64,000 nucleotides of DNA from contig NCIJ01000003.1 of assembly GCA_002282015.1 (NCBI GenBank), positions 124,001 through 188,000 of the forward strand. Direction: 5' to 3'. Positions 19,020 to 26,831 of this stretch are shown here, piece by piece; position 1 is the first letter of the stretch, and each line of letters begins with the position of its first letter. The notes beneath the pieces are model-generated. The model searched no databases and was not told the DNA's origin. It saw only the letters and a program-made list of their open reading frames with translations. The translations under genes were made by a program, and so were the position numbers. The DNA comes from Sulfuricurvum sp. 17-40-25. GTDB taxonomy: Bacteria > Campylobacterota > Campylobacteria > Campylobacterales > Sulfurimonadaceae.

Positions 19020-19805
19020 TTAACCAGAGCAACCCCCGCCAACAGAAAGATAGACTTGTTTTTTTGTTGTGTAAAACTTCCCATCTTCCCCTTGAACAAC
19101 AATCATGAGAATACTTGCAGATGAACCATCAACGACAAGAGTATTTAAATTTATCTCGACAGAATAATCAATAATACTGTGGTCACTGATCTGCCATTGA
19201 CAAATTAATTTCATCTGTGCATTTTCTTCTATTGCAAAAAGTGTCACAGATTTGGCTTTGATATCTGAATATACATCAACAGGAAAAGCTCTACCATAAA
19301 GTGCATTAGCAGATGTCCTTAGCTGAATTTTATCGGTATTGATAAGCTCAATATCCCCCAAGGTCTCTTTAACAGCAGGAATATTCACACGATAAGGCTC
19401 CTCTTCTTTTCCTGCATTTTTATTTTTGGTTAGGGGAATAGGGCCAGAGTCTACTGCAATCCTTTGGGTCAAATGATTTTTGTGGTTATTATTGTCAATG
19501 ACTTTTATGTTCAAAGCTGATGCGCCTGTACTTTTATAAGCGAACGTTAGACTAGGATTTTTGGAAAGGTACTCACTGCCAATAAGATCAAATACGGTCT
19601 TATTATCTTCTTTGGCAACGATTCTAGTCAGAAACTCGTCCTTAAAGCCTCTTCGGCCCGCTTCTTTAGTACTTAACCTCAGACTTTTTATCATTATATC
19701 TGCGTAAACCGTACCATTTAAATTACGTTTCACTTTCATATCTATTGAGTCTTGTTCGGCATTTAGCCCAAGACATAAGAAGAGTATAACTAACACTTGT
19801 TTCAT
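19020..19805 (-). CDS. Periplasmic SoxZ-SoxY fusion, putative sulfur-compound carrier
   Basis: 261 residues. Sec-type signal peptide (1-16). Residues about 20-118 resemble SoxZ: a RRGFKDEFLTRI segment, 'KTVFDLIGSEYLSKNPSLTF' matching the SoxZ 'G..V......saNP.lsF' block, and a final 'VIDNNNHK' strand. After a charged linker (119-155), residues 156-261 match SoxY: 'KSVTLFAIEEN', an '..DGKFYTTKKQVYLSV' strand pair, and the extreme C-terminus GGGCSG, where Cys259 occupies the place of the sulfur-carrying Cys in SoxY's GGCGG swinging arm. SoxYZ is normally a dimer of two proteins and SoxY is usually exported by Tat; here order is Z-Y in one chain. No soxA, X, B, C or D is nearby. The function (thiosulfate or another sulfur compound) is inferred. 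Confidence 0.75.
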   Translation of the reverse strand: MKQVLVILFLCLGLNAEQDSIDMKVKRNLNGTVYADIMIKSLRLSTKEAGRRGFKDEFLTRIVAKEDNKTVFDLIGSEYLSKNPSLTFAYKSTGASALNIKVIDNNNHKNHLTQRIAVDSGPIPLTKNKNAGKEEEPYRVNIPAVKETLGDIELINTDKIQLRTSANALYGRAFPVDVYSDIKAKSVTLFAIEENAQMKLICQWQISDHSIIDYSVEINLNTLVVDGSSASILMIVVQGEDGKFYTTKKQVYLSVGGGCSG

Positions 19806-19874
19806 GTCATAACCTTAATTGTAAAGTACTGTTTTTTATGTGATAGTGGCATAGTGTTTATTTTAAAAAAGTTC

Positions 19875-19880
19875 ATTATA
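19875..19880 (-). promoter_or_regulatory. Putative -10 box of the SoxZY-fusion gene
   Basis: Minus-strand TATAAT lying between the tRNA-Arg 3' end and the SoxZY start, giving a leader of about 60 nt with AAGG near the ATG. A second candidate, TACAAT, is at 19818-19823. Read-through from the tRNA gene is also possible. Confidence 0.4.
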
Positions 19881-19895
19881 AAGGGAGTTAATAGA

Positions 19896-19972
19896 TGGTG
19901 CGCCCGAAGGAATTCGAATCCCTGACCGCCGGTACCGCAAACCGGTGCTCTATCCAGCTGAGCTACGGACGC
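19896..19972 (-). tRNA. tRNA-Arg (anticodon GCG)
   Basis: 77 nt including an encoded CCA. The cloverleaf folds cleanly: 7-bp acceptor stem (GCGTCCG with CGGGCGC, one G-T pair), D stem GCTC/GAGC, anticodon stem CCGGT/ACCGG with loop TTGCGGT, and T stem AGGGA/TCCTT with loop TTCGAAT. The anticodon GCG reads CGC and CGU arginine codons. Most bacteria instead use an ACG anticodon deaminated to ICG. It is transcribed toward the SoxZY gene. Confidence 0.95.
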
Positions 19973-20013
19973 ACATTTAAAGAGAACGAAATTATACCTT
20001 TTCAAGCTTATAA

Positions 20014-20532
20014 CTATCTGAGTTGATTGATTTTAAGAACGAACTCTACTTCTGGTTTTGAGAGGCGCAGCTCTTTGGCTATGAGATCCACTTCCATCCC
20101 CTGATTGTATCGACTAATTACTTTTTCATCATCCATACCACTGATCGAGGTTGGAAGCGATAGATTTCGTATTCGCTCTTCTAGATAGCGTAAACGATTT
20201 TCAGTCTTTTCTTTGTATGCGGTAAACGTCCCTTCAATATGGACCAGGGCGTCCATAATCGGTACAGACATCTCACTCATGTCTTGATCCACTTTAGCAT
20301 TTGTCATACGTGCTGCTTCAGGAACTGTTTCTTGAAGTGACGTTACGATTTCCAACTCTTGAGTCACGCGCTTATCCAATTTATAAATCTCTCGGTGTAG
20401 TTCTTCTACTACGTGAGCAATAGCACGTATCTTAGTATTTACTTCGTTCTCTTTATTCACCGAATAATAGGTCAACCCCAAGATTAACACAGCAAGTGCA
20501 ATAATGACCAGTTCAATTCCCATATTAGACAT
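20014..20532 (-). CDS. Unknown membrane-anchored coiled-coil protein with a C-terminal HTH-like segment
   Basis: 172 residues. One N-terminal membrane segment (about 6-24), a long coiled coil (about 30-125), and a C-terminal helix-turn-helix-like stretch (about 135-172: ISRYNQGMEVDLIAKELRLSKPEVEFVL) like that of DUF6115-type proteins of Gram-positive bacteria. The HTH resembles those that count or sense rather than a classic repressor domain; DNA binding is not shown. It overlaps the upstream gene by 8 nt and is followed by the tRNA-Arg gene. No function is known to me. Confidence 0.6.
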   Translation of the reverse strand: MSNMGIELVIIALAVLILGLTYYSVNKENEVNTKIRAIAHVVEELHREIYKLDKRVTQELEIVTSLQETVPEAARMTNAKVDQDMSEMSVPIMDALVHIEGTFTAYKEKTENRLRYLEERIRNLSLPTSISGMDDEKVISRYNQGMEVDLIAKELRLSKPEVEFVLKINQLR

Positions 20533-21046
20533 TTCCTTTTAGCTGACGTATCTGCATGCGCTCTTTGGCTCTCATGTAGGCACCCCATTCTTTTTCATCT
20601 CTTGAGTGCACTTTAACTATCTTTGCCAGGGTAGTACTTTGCGCTTCAAAATACACTGGAACCACTTTTTTATTTTGTAAAGGTAATACAATACGCCCAT
20701 AATACTGTTTTGATTCTTGAAATAATGGCTCACTGATTTCAAAGTGCTCAAATCCGATTCGGCTGATGGCTACTTTTTGCGCCAAAGGAAAGTACTGTGG
20801 TACATTGTTGGTTATGATTTGTTCCAATCGATCTATTTTTCGGTAAAGTTCAACGATAAGATGTAATACCACGGGATCGCTATCGCTCGTTTCCCCCTTG
20901 GCTTTTGCAACTCTCAGCCATTGTCCTATCGCATCATCATCGCTTTCACCAATGGTGTCGTATTCTCTCTCAAAGTTTTGAGGGTCAACTTCTGCACTGT
21001 CAAATTCAACATCTAGAGGAACTTCAATCAAATGTACTTCACTCAT
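20525..21046 (-). CDS. Unknown, possible PilZ-like domain protein
   Basis: 173 residues, acidic N-terminus (about 1-50), then a helical segment (HLIVELYRKIDRLEQII) and a C-terminal beta-rich part (about 85-160) with the pattern 'VAISRIGFEHFE....YYGRIVLPL' that resembles PilZ domains ('isxxGl.f'). The RxxxR and (D/N)xSxxG residues that bind c-di-GMP are not evident, so c-di-GMP binding is doubtful. It overlaps the prenyltransferase gene by 4 nt and the coiled-coil gene by 8 nt. A similar small gene lies beside ubiA in Campylobacter (recalled). Confidence 0.5.
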   Translation of the reverse strand: MSEVHLIEVPLDVEFDSAEVDPQNFEREYDTIGESDDDAIGQWLRVAKAKGETSDSDPVVLHLIVELYRKIDRLEQIITNNVPQYFPLAQKVAISRIGFEHFEISEPLFQESKQYYGRIVLPLQNKKVVPVYFEAQSTTLAKIVKVHSRDEKEWGAYMRAKERMQIRQLKGNV

Positions 21047-21903
21047 CCCATTACCTTATCTACAATAATACAGCCAAAAAAAACAAATCCCAAATACCCG
21101 TTAACGGTAAAAAAAGCTCTGTTTATTTTTGTAAAATCCAAACGAACCAAATAATGTTCGTAGCCTAACATAAGCGTCGAAAATACGATAGCAAAATACG
21201 CAACCATTCCTAATGCAGCCTCGTACACAAATAAAGACCAAAAAATGATGGTCAACGCATGAAATACCAATGAGATGCGAAGCGTTATCGTGCTTCCGTA
21301 TCGTGATGGAATCGAGTGAAGTCCACGGGTACGATCAAACTCCATGTCCTGAAGTGAATACAGCAGATCAAATCCTGCAACCCAAAAGACCACTCCCGCT
21401 GAGAGCCATAGTGACCATAGCGGTATCGTTGCATTGACTGCAATGGCTCCAGCAATCGGTGCAAGTCCCAATGAGATTCCCAATACGATATGCGCCATCG
21501 AACTAAAGCGTTTAAAATACGAATAACTTAACAATACAAACAACACAGGTATGCTCACATAAAATGCTAAATCATTAATGAGATACGATACCCCTATAAA
21601 GACCAGTGCATTCACGGCTGTAAATATAGCAATGGAAATGCCACTAAGCCTGCCATCTACACTTGGGCGTCCTGCGGTTCTTGGATTCATTCCATCAAAC
21701 GAACGATCCACATAGCGATTAAACCCCATGGCAGCATTACGGGCACTGATGGCAGCCAAACCACCCAGCAATAACAGTTTAAATCCAAACCATCCTTGCG
21801 CCGCTACAATCATTGCTATAAAAATAAAAGGGAGTGAAAATACCGAATGTTCAAACATAACCAGTTCATTAAAATCTCGGAGTCGTTTTGCAAGGCGTTG
21901 CAC
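21043..21903 (-). CDS. mqnP: UbiA-family prenyltransferase, probably MqnP of the futalosine menaquinone pathway
   Basis: 286 residues with about eight membrane segments and the two Asp-rich motifs of the UbiA family: NAAMGFNRYVDRSFD (first) and DLLYSLQDMEFDRTRGLHSIPSRYG (second). It attaches a polyprenyl chain to an aromatic ring at the inner membrane. Campylobacterota make menaquinone by the futalosine route, so the substrate is probably the naphthoate intermediate rather than 4-hydroxybenzoate; that is inference from lineage. The start is a GTG at 21903 with an AAGGA ribosome binding site. The quinone would feed the complex I encoded downstream in this window. Confidence 0.88.
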   Translation of the reverse strand: MQRLAKRLRDFNELVMFEHSVFSLPFIFIAMIVAAQGWFGFKLLLLGGLAAISARNAAMGFNRYVDRSFDGMNPRTAGRPSVDGRLSGISIAIFTAVNALVFIGVSYLINDLAFYVSIPVLFVLLSYSYFKRFSSMAHIVLGISLGLAPIAGAIAVNATIPLWSLWLSAGVVFWVAGFDLLYSLQDMEFDRTRGLHSIPSRYGSTITLRISLVFHALTIIFWSLFVYEAALGMVAYFAIVFSTLMLGYEHYLVRLDFTKINRAFFTVNGYLGFVFFGCIIVDKVMG

Positions 21904-21962
21904 AGGCTTCCTTATTCATTTTAGTATCATTTAATTCTATTTTAGCGTAATTTCTCTTTGTG

Positions 21963-22051
21963 ATACCTCTACAAGGTACCATCCTAAAGCTTCAGGGTAC
22001 CTCATTAGAGGTTCTTGTACCCTGCAAAGCCTCCTTTAGGGCTTCAGGGTA
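21963..22051 (+). repeat. Two tandem imperfect palindromes in the miaA promoter region
   Basis: The 11-mer GCTTCAGGGTA occurs at 21989-21999 and again at 22041-22051. Each copy is preceded by a sequence starting TACC that can fold back on it. The second copy forms TACCCTG-AAGCC / GGCTT-CAGGGTA (22018-22051; 2-nt bulge, 8-nt loop). Its last two bases are also the first bases of the miaA -10 box. Confidence 0.65.
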
Positions 22052-22055
22052 TAAT
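22050..22055 (+). promoter_or_regulatory. -10 box placed for a leaderless miaA mRNA
   Basis: Perfect TATAAT, then seven bases (ACTGTTT), then the miaA ATG at 22063. No Shine-Dalgarno sequence is present. Confidence 0.55.
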
Positions 22056-22062
22056 ACTGTTT

Positions 22063-22956
22063 ATGAAACAGTTAGCAATTATCGGTTCTACCGCTTCTGG
22101 AAAAAGCAATCTTGCATTAGAGTTGGCGCTTACACGCAACGCTATCATACTTTCTATTGATTCTTTATCCATCTATACCGATATTAATATCGCATCCGCC
22201 AAACCAACAAAAAAAGAACTTGCTCTTGTTAAGCATTTTGGCATTGATGTTCTTCGTCCGGACCAAACTGCCAGCGTTTTTACCTTTATAGATGAATACC
22301 ATCGCGCATGTGCCTATGCCCATAAACATCACAAAAACCTTATCATTGTTGGCGGAAGCAGTTTTTATCTCAAAAGCATGATTGATGGACTTTCCCATAT
22401 TCCCATCATTACCGATTCAGTTCGAGCAGAAGCCTCACTTTTACTGGAAGATGTTCAAAAGGCACACGCGTTTTTAACCAATGTCGATCCGCATACCATG
22501 TCCTCTATTACCACTAACGACAGCTATCGCATTGAGAAAATGCTGCATCTGTATTTGCAAACCAAAACTCCCCCATCACAATGGTTTGCCATGCATCCAC
22601 CCCTTAGTGTCATTACGCAATGCCCTATTTTAAATATTGATATCGAACGTATCCTTTTACGAGAAAGGATTGCTTTACGCACGCAACTGATGATACAAGA
22701 GGGATTGATTGATGAAGTAGCACAGTGTGAACAATTGTATGGACGCCAACCTAACAGTATGAAAGCGATCGGTATGATCGAAACACTGGACTACCTGGAT
22801 GGGAAATGCTCGAGAGAAGAGTTGCATCAACTCATTACAACGCATACGGCGCAATTAGCCAAACGTCAGCAGACCTTTAACACGCACCAATTTACCCTAA
22901 CAGCAAATCAAAACGTTAAAGAGCTACACGCTATTGGAAAAAATCTTTTACAGTAA
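22063..22956 (+). CDS. miaA: tRNA dimethylallyltransferase
   Basis: 297 residues from the ATG at 22063. Adds the dimethylallyl group to A37 of tRNAs reading UNN codons, the substrate later methylthiolated by MiaB (5404-6705). The P-loop is GSTASGKS (residues 7-14); ILSIDSLSIYTDINIASAKP carries the Asp that starts catalysis (usually D-S-x-Q-x-Y; the Gln is replaced by Leu in SLSIY here). GGSSFYLKSM and the 'SMKAIGMIE' near the C-terminus are family motifs. An upstream in-frame ATG (22015) lies inside the palindromic repeats and is rejected. It overlaps the convergent pflA by 9 bp. Confidence 0.94.
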   Translation: MKQLAIIGSTASGKSNLALELALTRNAIILSIDSLSIYTDINIASAKPTKKELALVKHFGIDVLRPDQTASVFTFIDEYHRACAYAHKHHKNLIIVGGSSFYLKSMIDGLSHIPIITDSVRAEASLLLEDVQKAHAFLTNVDPHTMSSITTNDSYRIEKMLHLYLQTKTPPSQWFAMHPPLSVITQCPILNIDIERILLRERIALRTQLMIQEGLIDEVAQCEQLYGRQPNSMKAIGMIETLDYLDGKCSREELHQLITTHTAQLAKRQQTFNTHQFTLTANQNVKELHAIGKNLLQ

Positions 22957-25305
22957 TCCCAATGCATCTTTGGCAAGTTTACCCCATGCAGATTTTGCAT
23001 CTGCTTTTATGCTTGTCGTAAATGCTACTTTAGCTTCCGCTTTTTTACCAAGTTTCATAGCCAATGATCCTATCAAATATTGTTGACGTGCTCGTTTTTC
23101 AGCAGTCAGATTACGTGCGTTTAACGTTTTAAGGACTTGCAGTGCATCATTGTTTTTCTCTTGATTAATAAATGATTGTGCCAAGGTAAACTCAATAAAT
23201 GGTGATTGGGTATACGTTTTCGTACGGTTTTGCAAGGTAACCACACGGTTGGCATAGTTTTGTACAATGACTTCATCTTTTCGTTTTAACCCAACACTGA
23301 CCATTTTAGTGTAACGTTCAATGTCTGCGAAATTTGTACCAAAGGAACTCTCACACCCTTTTATATAGTCAATCATCTTCAGATCATCACCCAGACGCTC
23401 TGCCGCATCAAAAAGTGTTCGATAGACTTCATTAAGGGATGGATTTTTTTGTGCTTCCAATAAAGTAACGGCTTCATCACCTGCACGTATCGTTTCTTTG
23501 TACTCACCAAGATGCAAGTGCATTTTTGCCAATCGTGATAACCAAAGTTGACGCTCAGCAATTGTTGAAGCTTTTAAATGCGGTGTGGCAATCTTTTTTG
23601 CCACTGGAAAATTACCCATACGCAGTGCGCAATTAAACGTCAATCCATCCCATTGCGGTAGTAGTTTTATTCGATACATTTTATGCAATGTCATCGCTTC
23701 TGCACATTTTAGTACTTTGAGTTTTTGTTTAGTCAATTCAATAGCACTTTTAGAAATAATCGTATTAACATCCGGGAAATCTTTCGTATTTAATCGATAT
23801 AAATCACTCTCAATATCAAGAACTTCTTGATACTTTTCTTCTTTTAGTAGGAGCTGCGCTTTTTTATACAGTGCTTGTTGACCAACACTGTCATTTCCAT
23901 ATTGATCAATCAAATCATTGTACTTCTTTAGACCCTCAGACCCTTTTGGTTCACTTGTTTCAAAAAATAACCCATCTTTGGCATGCTTTACCTCAGGGGC
24001 TCCAGCAGCATTAGGATAGAGTTTAAGATACTCATCAAATCGAGTCAATGCTTTTTCTTTCTCTCCTGCAGAAGCGTAAAGTAATCCCAAGTTTTTAAGT
24101 AATGATTGATGTTCATCCGATTTTGGAAGACTCTTATCCAATAAACAGAGTGTTATTTTTGCTGCTGTTTTGGGATCTTTATTTTCAGTGTATGTATCTA
24201 TCATACTTAACGATTTTTCTCGAACCTTAGTGAAATAACCAGGATTAGCACGGGCAATTTGATCTATATATGTTTTTGCGTTCTCTAAACGGCCTAATCC
24301 AATCTCAATATTTGCCAATCTAAATGCTGAGGAAGATGCCAGATCTACATCCTTGGTTGTCTCCAACACTTGGCGATAAAGTTTAGATGCCGGTTTTGGA
24401 TTTCCTGTAACTTCTAATTGCTGCGCTTTTAAGAACATACCTTTCATGGCAAAGTCCGTGTCTGAGTATTCAGAAAATAGACGCTTATAAAAATAATCAG
24501 ATTCCCCTATTTGACCTATTTTACTGTAAGCATCACCTGTATAGGCTAATACTTCTGCGATGGCCTGATCTCCTGAATACTGACGTATGAACTGTTTTGC
24601 TAGCGGTATAAGTTGCTCATTTTTATCCATGAAATGCAATGCACGGATTTGATACAGCAAAAGCTCATTTTTGAATATTGTGTTTGGATATTTATCAAGT
24701 GTTTGTTTGGCCAATGACAATGTTTTGGCATAATCCTCATTCATATATGCTTTTTTAAGTTCCATATAGTCATTAACGTCTTGAATCCGATTCATCTTAA
24801 TCGGATTTCCTTTTAAATCCAAACCTCCAACATAGGGATAGGTCTCTTTTGCACTAGGTATAGGTAGATTAAGGGCATTAGGATTTGCTTCTCCTGAACC
24901 GATCAATGGTATGGTATCGCTGTACCCAATCACACTCCAACGCTTTGTAGGTTTGAGAGAAGAAACGTATATTTGCGGTACTTTGCGTAAATCAAAGCTA
25001 TCGGCATACAATGCTATTTTTGTTTTTGGAGTAATGAAGATTTTATACGATGAAGCAGATGCTTTATGCTCTACTGTGAAATGGGCATTATGAATGGGTG
25101 AAAATTTAGAGGTTGACGTCTTGGGAATATCACATTCAATGCGTATAATTTCATTATAATCGTTGCGAATTGGCAAACAGGTAAAATCATTCGCATCGCT
25201 TAGATGTAAAATACTGTACGGCTTTTTATCTTCTTTACCGCTTTGGATTGATAGATCCAAAGCACATAAAGGCAGCCACAGGGAAAGTAGTAACCAATGC
25301 TTCAA
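22948..25305 (-). CDS. pflA: Paralysed-flagella protein PflA, periplasmic TPR motor-disk component
   Basis: 785 residues. Sec signal peptide (1-16), an N-terminal beta-rich region (about 17-165), then about 600 residues of TPR-like helical repeats (for example DYAKTLSLAKQTLDKYPNTIF, EKALTRFDEYLKLYPNAAG). Length, domain order and the position directly after nuoN match PflA of Helicobacter and Campylobacter. In those bacteria PflA forms part of the medial disk of the flagellar motor with PflB and is needed for rotation but not for filament assembly. It follows nuoN by 20 bp and is probably co-transcribed with the nuo operon. Confidence 0.88.
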   Translation of the reverse strand: MKHWLLLSLWLPLCALDLSIQSGKEDKKPYSILHLSDANDFTCLPIRNDYNEIIRIECDIPKTSTSKFSPIHNAHFTVEHKASASSYKIFITPKTKIALYADSFDLRKVPQIYVSSLKPTKRWSVIGYSDTIPLIGSGEANPNALNLPIPSAKETYPYVGGLDLKGNPIKMNRIQDVNDYMELKKAYMNEDYAKTLSLAKQTLDKYPNTIFKNELLLYQIRALHFMDKNEQLIPLAKQFIRQYSGDQAIAEVLAYTGDAYSKIGQIGESDYFYKRLFSEYSDTDFAMKGMFLKAQQLEVTGNPKPASKLYRQVLETTKDVDLASSSAFRLANIEIGLGRLENAKTYIDQIARANPGYFTKVREKSLSMIDTYTENKDPKTAAKITLCLLDKSLPKSDEHQSLLKNLGLLYASAGEKEKALTRFDEYLKLYPNAAGAPEVKHAKDGLFFETSEPKGSEGLKKYNDLIDQYGNDSVGQQALYKKAQLLLKEEKYQEVLDIESDLYRLNTKDFPDVNTIISKSAIELTKQKLKVLKCAEAMTLHKMYRIKLLPQWDGLTFNCALRMGNFPVAKKIATPHLKASTIAERQLWLSRLAKMHLHLGEYKETIRAGDEAVTLLEAQKNPSLNEVYRTLFDAAERLGDDLKMIDYIKGCESSFGTNFADIERYTKMVSVGLKRKDEVIVQNYANRVVTLQNRTKTYTQSPFIEFTLAQSFINQEKNNDALQVLKTLNARNLTAEKRARQQYLIGSLAMKLGKKAEAKVAFTTSIKADAKSAWGKLAKDALGLL

Positions 25306-25325
25306 GCTTCCCCCTAATATGTAAC

Positions 25326-26831
25326 TTAGTAACCGCTATTATACACGAATAATGTAATGATTTTTAGAAGAGGGTTAACCGCCACTACAGCGAAGATTGT
25401 CCCAATAGCTGCAATCCCGATAATTGTTTTTAAAGAAAGTGACGCATTGACTAAATAAAATTTTTCATATCCGACTACAGGTTCTTTCATAAACATAAAT
25501 ACAATCAATTTAAGATAATAATACGCCGCAAGAGCTGAATTAAGTGCCATGATAAGGGCAAGAACCGTATATCCACCTGTTACCGCAGAGGCAATGATGT
25601 ATATCTTACCCCAAAACAGTCCAAATGGTGGAATACCTGCAAGGGAGAGCATAAACAATCCCATCATAATCGCAGCCATAGGCATGGTTTTAATCAAACC
25701 TGAGAACTTTTCAAACGGATGATCTGAACTTTGTCCAGCAAGCAGATTTTTTTGTCGACTGACCCACAGCATTGCAAATGCTCCAAGATTGGTAAAACTA
25801 AAGAGCGCCCAATACAAGAAAAGCGCTGTGTTGGCTTGTGTTGTTCCGATCAAAATAGCAGCCATGACAAAACCGGCATGGGATATAGAACTGTACGCTA
25901 ACATACGCTTAACATCGGTTTGAACCATAGCCCAAATATTGGATGCCGTCATGGTAACTACTACCGTAATATAAAGAATGACTTGAAGCCATACAACACC
26001 GCTGTGAACCAAAAATTCAAACAAACGCATGGCAACAATAAACCCTGCAATCTTAGGGACAATGGACATATACCCAGCCAGTGCAGCACTGGATCCCTCA
26101 TATACATCTGGAGTCCATGTATGAAAAGGTACCATTGAGAGTTTAAAACCAAACGCTGCTAGCATAAATGATACTGCAACAAGGACATATCCGATATTCG
26201 CATAATGATCAGCCGCTAATACGGATCCAATTTGATTGATCTCAATCGATCCCGTGATAGCATACAAGATCATTGAACCAAAGGCAAAAAAGCCTGCCGC
26301 TAATGCACCCATTGTGAAGTACTTAACCGCAGCCTCAAATGACTTGGATCGATTATGCAATGCGATCAATGCATACAATGCCAAAGATGCTGTTTCAAGT
26401 CCGACAAAGATCAAGATCAAATTGTCGGTTGCAACCATAAACTGGAATCCTGCAATCATAAACAAAAAGAGAGCGAAATACTCGGGATAATTGTATTCAT
26501 GAAAACGCTTAGACGTTAATGCCAATGGAATAAACAACATCGACCCGCCTACTATGATGACTTGACCCATAATAGCAAGACCATCAATGAGCATCATATC
26601 AAACATACCCGTAACAGGCCCATTTTCTATAAATACATTACCAAAATCGACAACGACTCCTAGATCAACCAATAAGAAGAGCAAGCTTATCATGACATAG
26701 AGGGACTTGTGCAACCCTCCTTTGATCAAATCAATACAAAGAATGGTAAGAGCACCGATGATGGCAATTAGCATTGGTGCTAATGTTGTGACGTTCAGTG
26801 ACGCTAGAGAAACATTTATTGGTTCTAACAT
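25326..26831 (-). CDS. nuoN: NADH-quinone oxidoreductase subunit N
   Basis: 501 residues, about 14 membrane helices; antiporter-like proton-pumping subunit of complex I. The conserved region with Lys in a broken helix is seen (FKLSMVPFHTWTPDVYEGSS), as is the Glu-bearing helix 'FVGLETASLALYAL'. It overlaps nuoM by one base (stop/start), typical of this operon, and is the last nuo gene before pflA. Confidence 0.97.
   Translation of the reverse strand: MLEPINVSLASLNVTTLAPMLIAIIGALTILCIDLIKGGLHKSLYVMISLLFLLVDLGVVVDFGNVFIENGPVTGMFDMMLIDGLAIMGQVIIVGGSMLFIPLALTSKRFHEYNYPEYFALFLFMIAGFQFMVATDNLILIFVGLETASLALYALIALHNRSKSFEAAVKYFTMGALAAGFFAFGSMILYAITGSIEINQIGSVLAADHYANIGYVLVAVSFMLAAFGFKLSMVPFHTWTPDVYEGSSAALAGYMSIVPKIAGFIVAMRLFEFLVHSGVVWLQVILYITVVVTMTASNIWAMVQTDVKRMLAYSSISHAGFVMAAILIGTTQANTALFLYWALFSFTNLGAFAMLWVSRQKNLLAGQSSDHPFEKFSGLIKTMPMAAIMMGLFMLSLAGIPPFGLFWGKIYIIASAVTGGYTVLALIMALNSALAAYYYLKLIVFMFMKEPVVGYEKFYLVNASLSLKTIIGIAAIGTIFAVVAVNPLLKIITLFVYNSGY

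Noticed and set aside
19802-20005. 67-residue minus-strand reading frame (starts MKRYNFVL) across the tRNA
   Set aside because: It is the translation of the tRNA-Arg gene and its flanks; no protein features.
21960-22160. Plus-strand 66-residue frame overlapping the miaA 5' end
   Set aside because: It reads the palindromic repeats and the miaA coding region in another frame.
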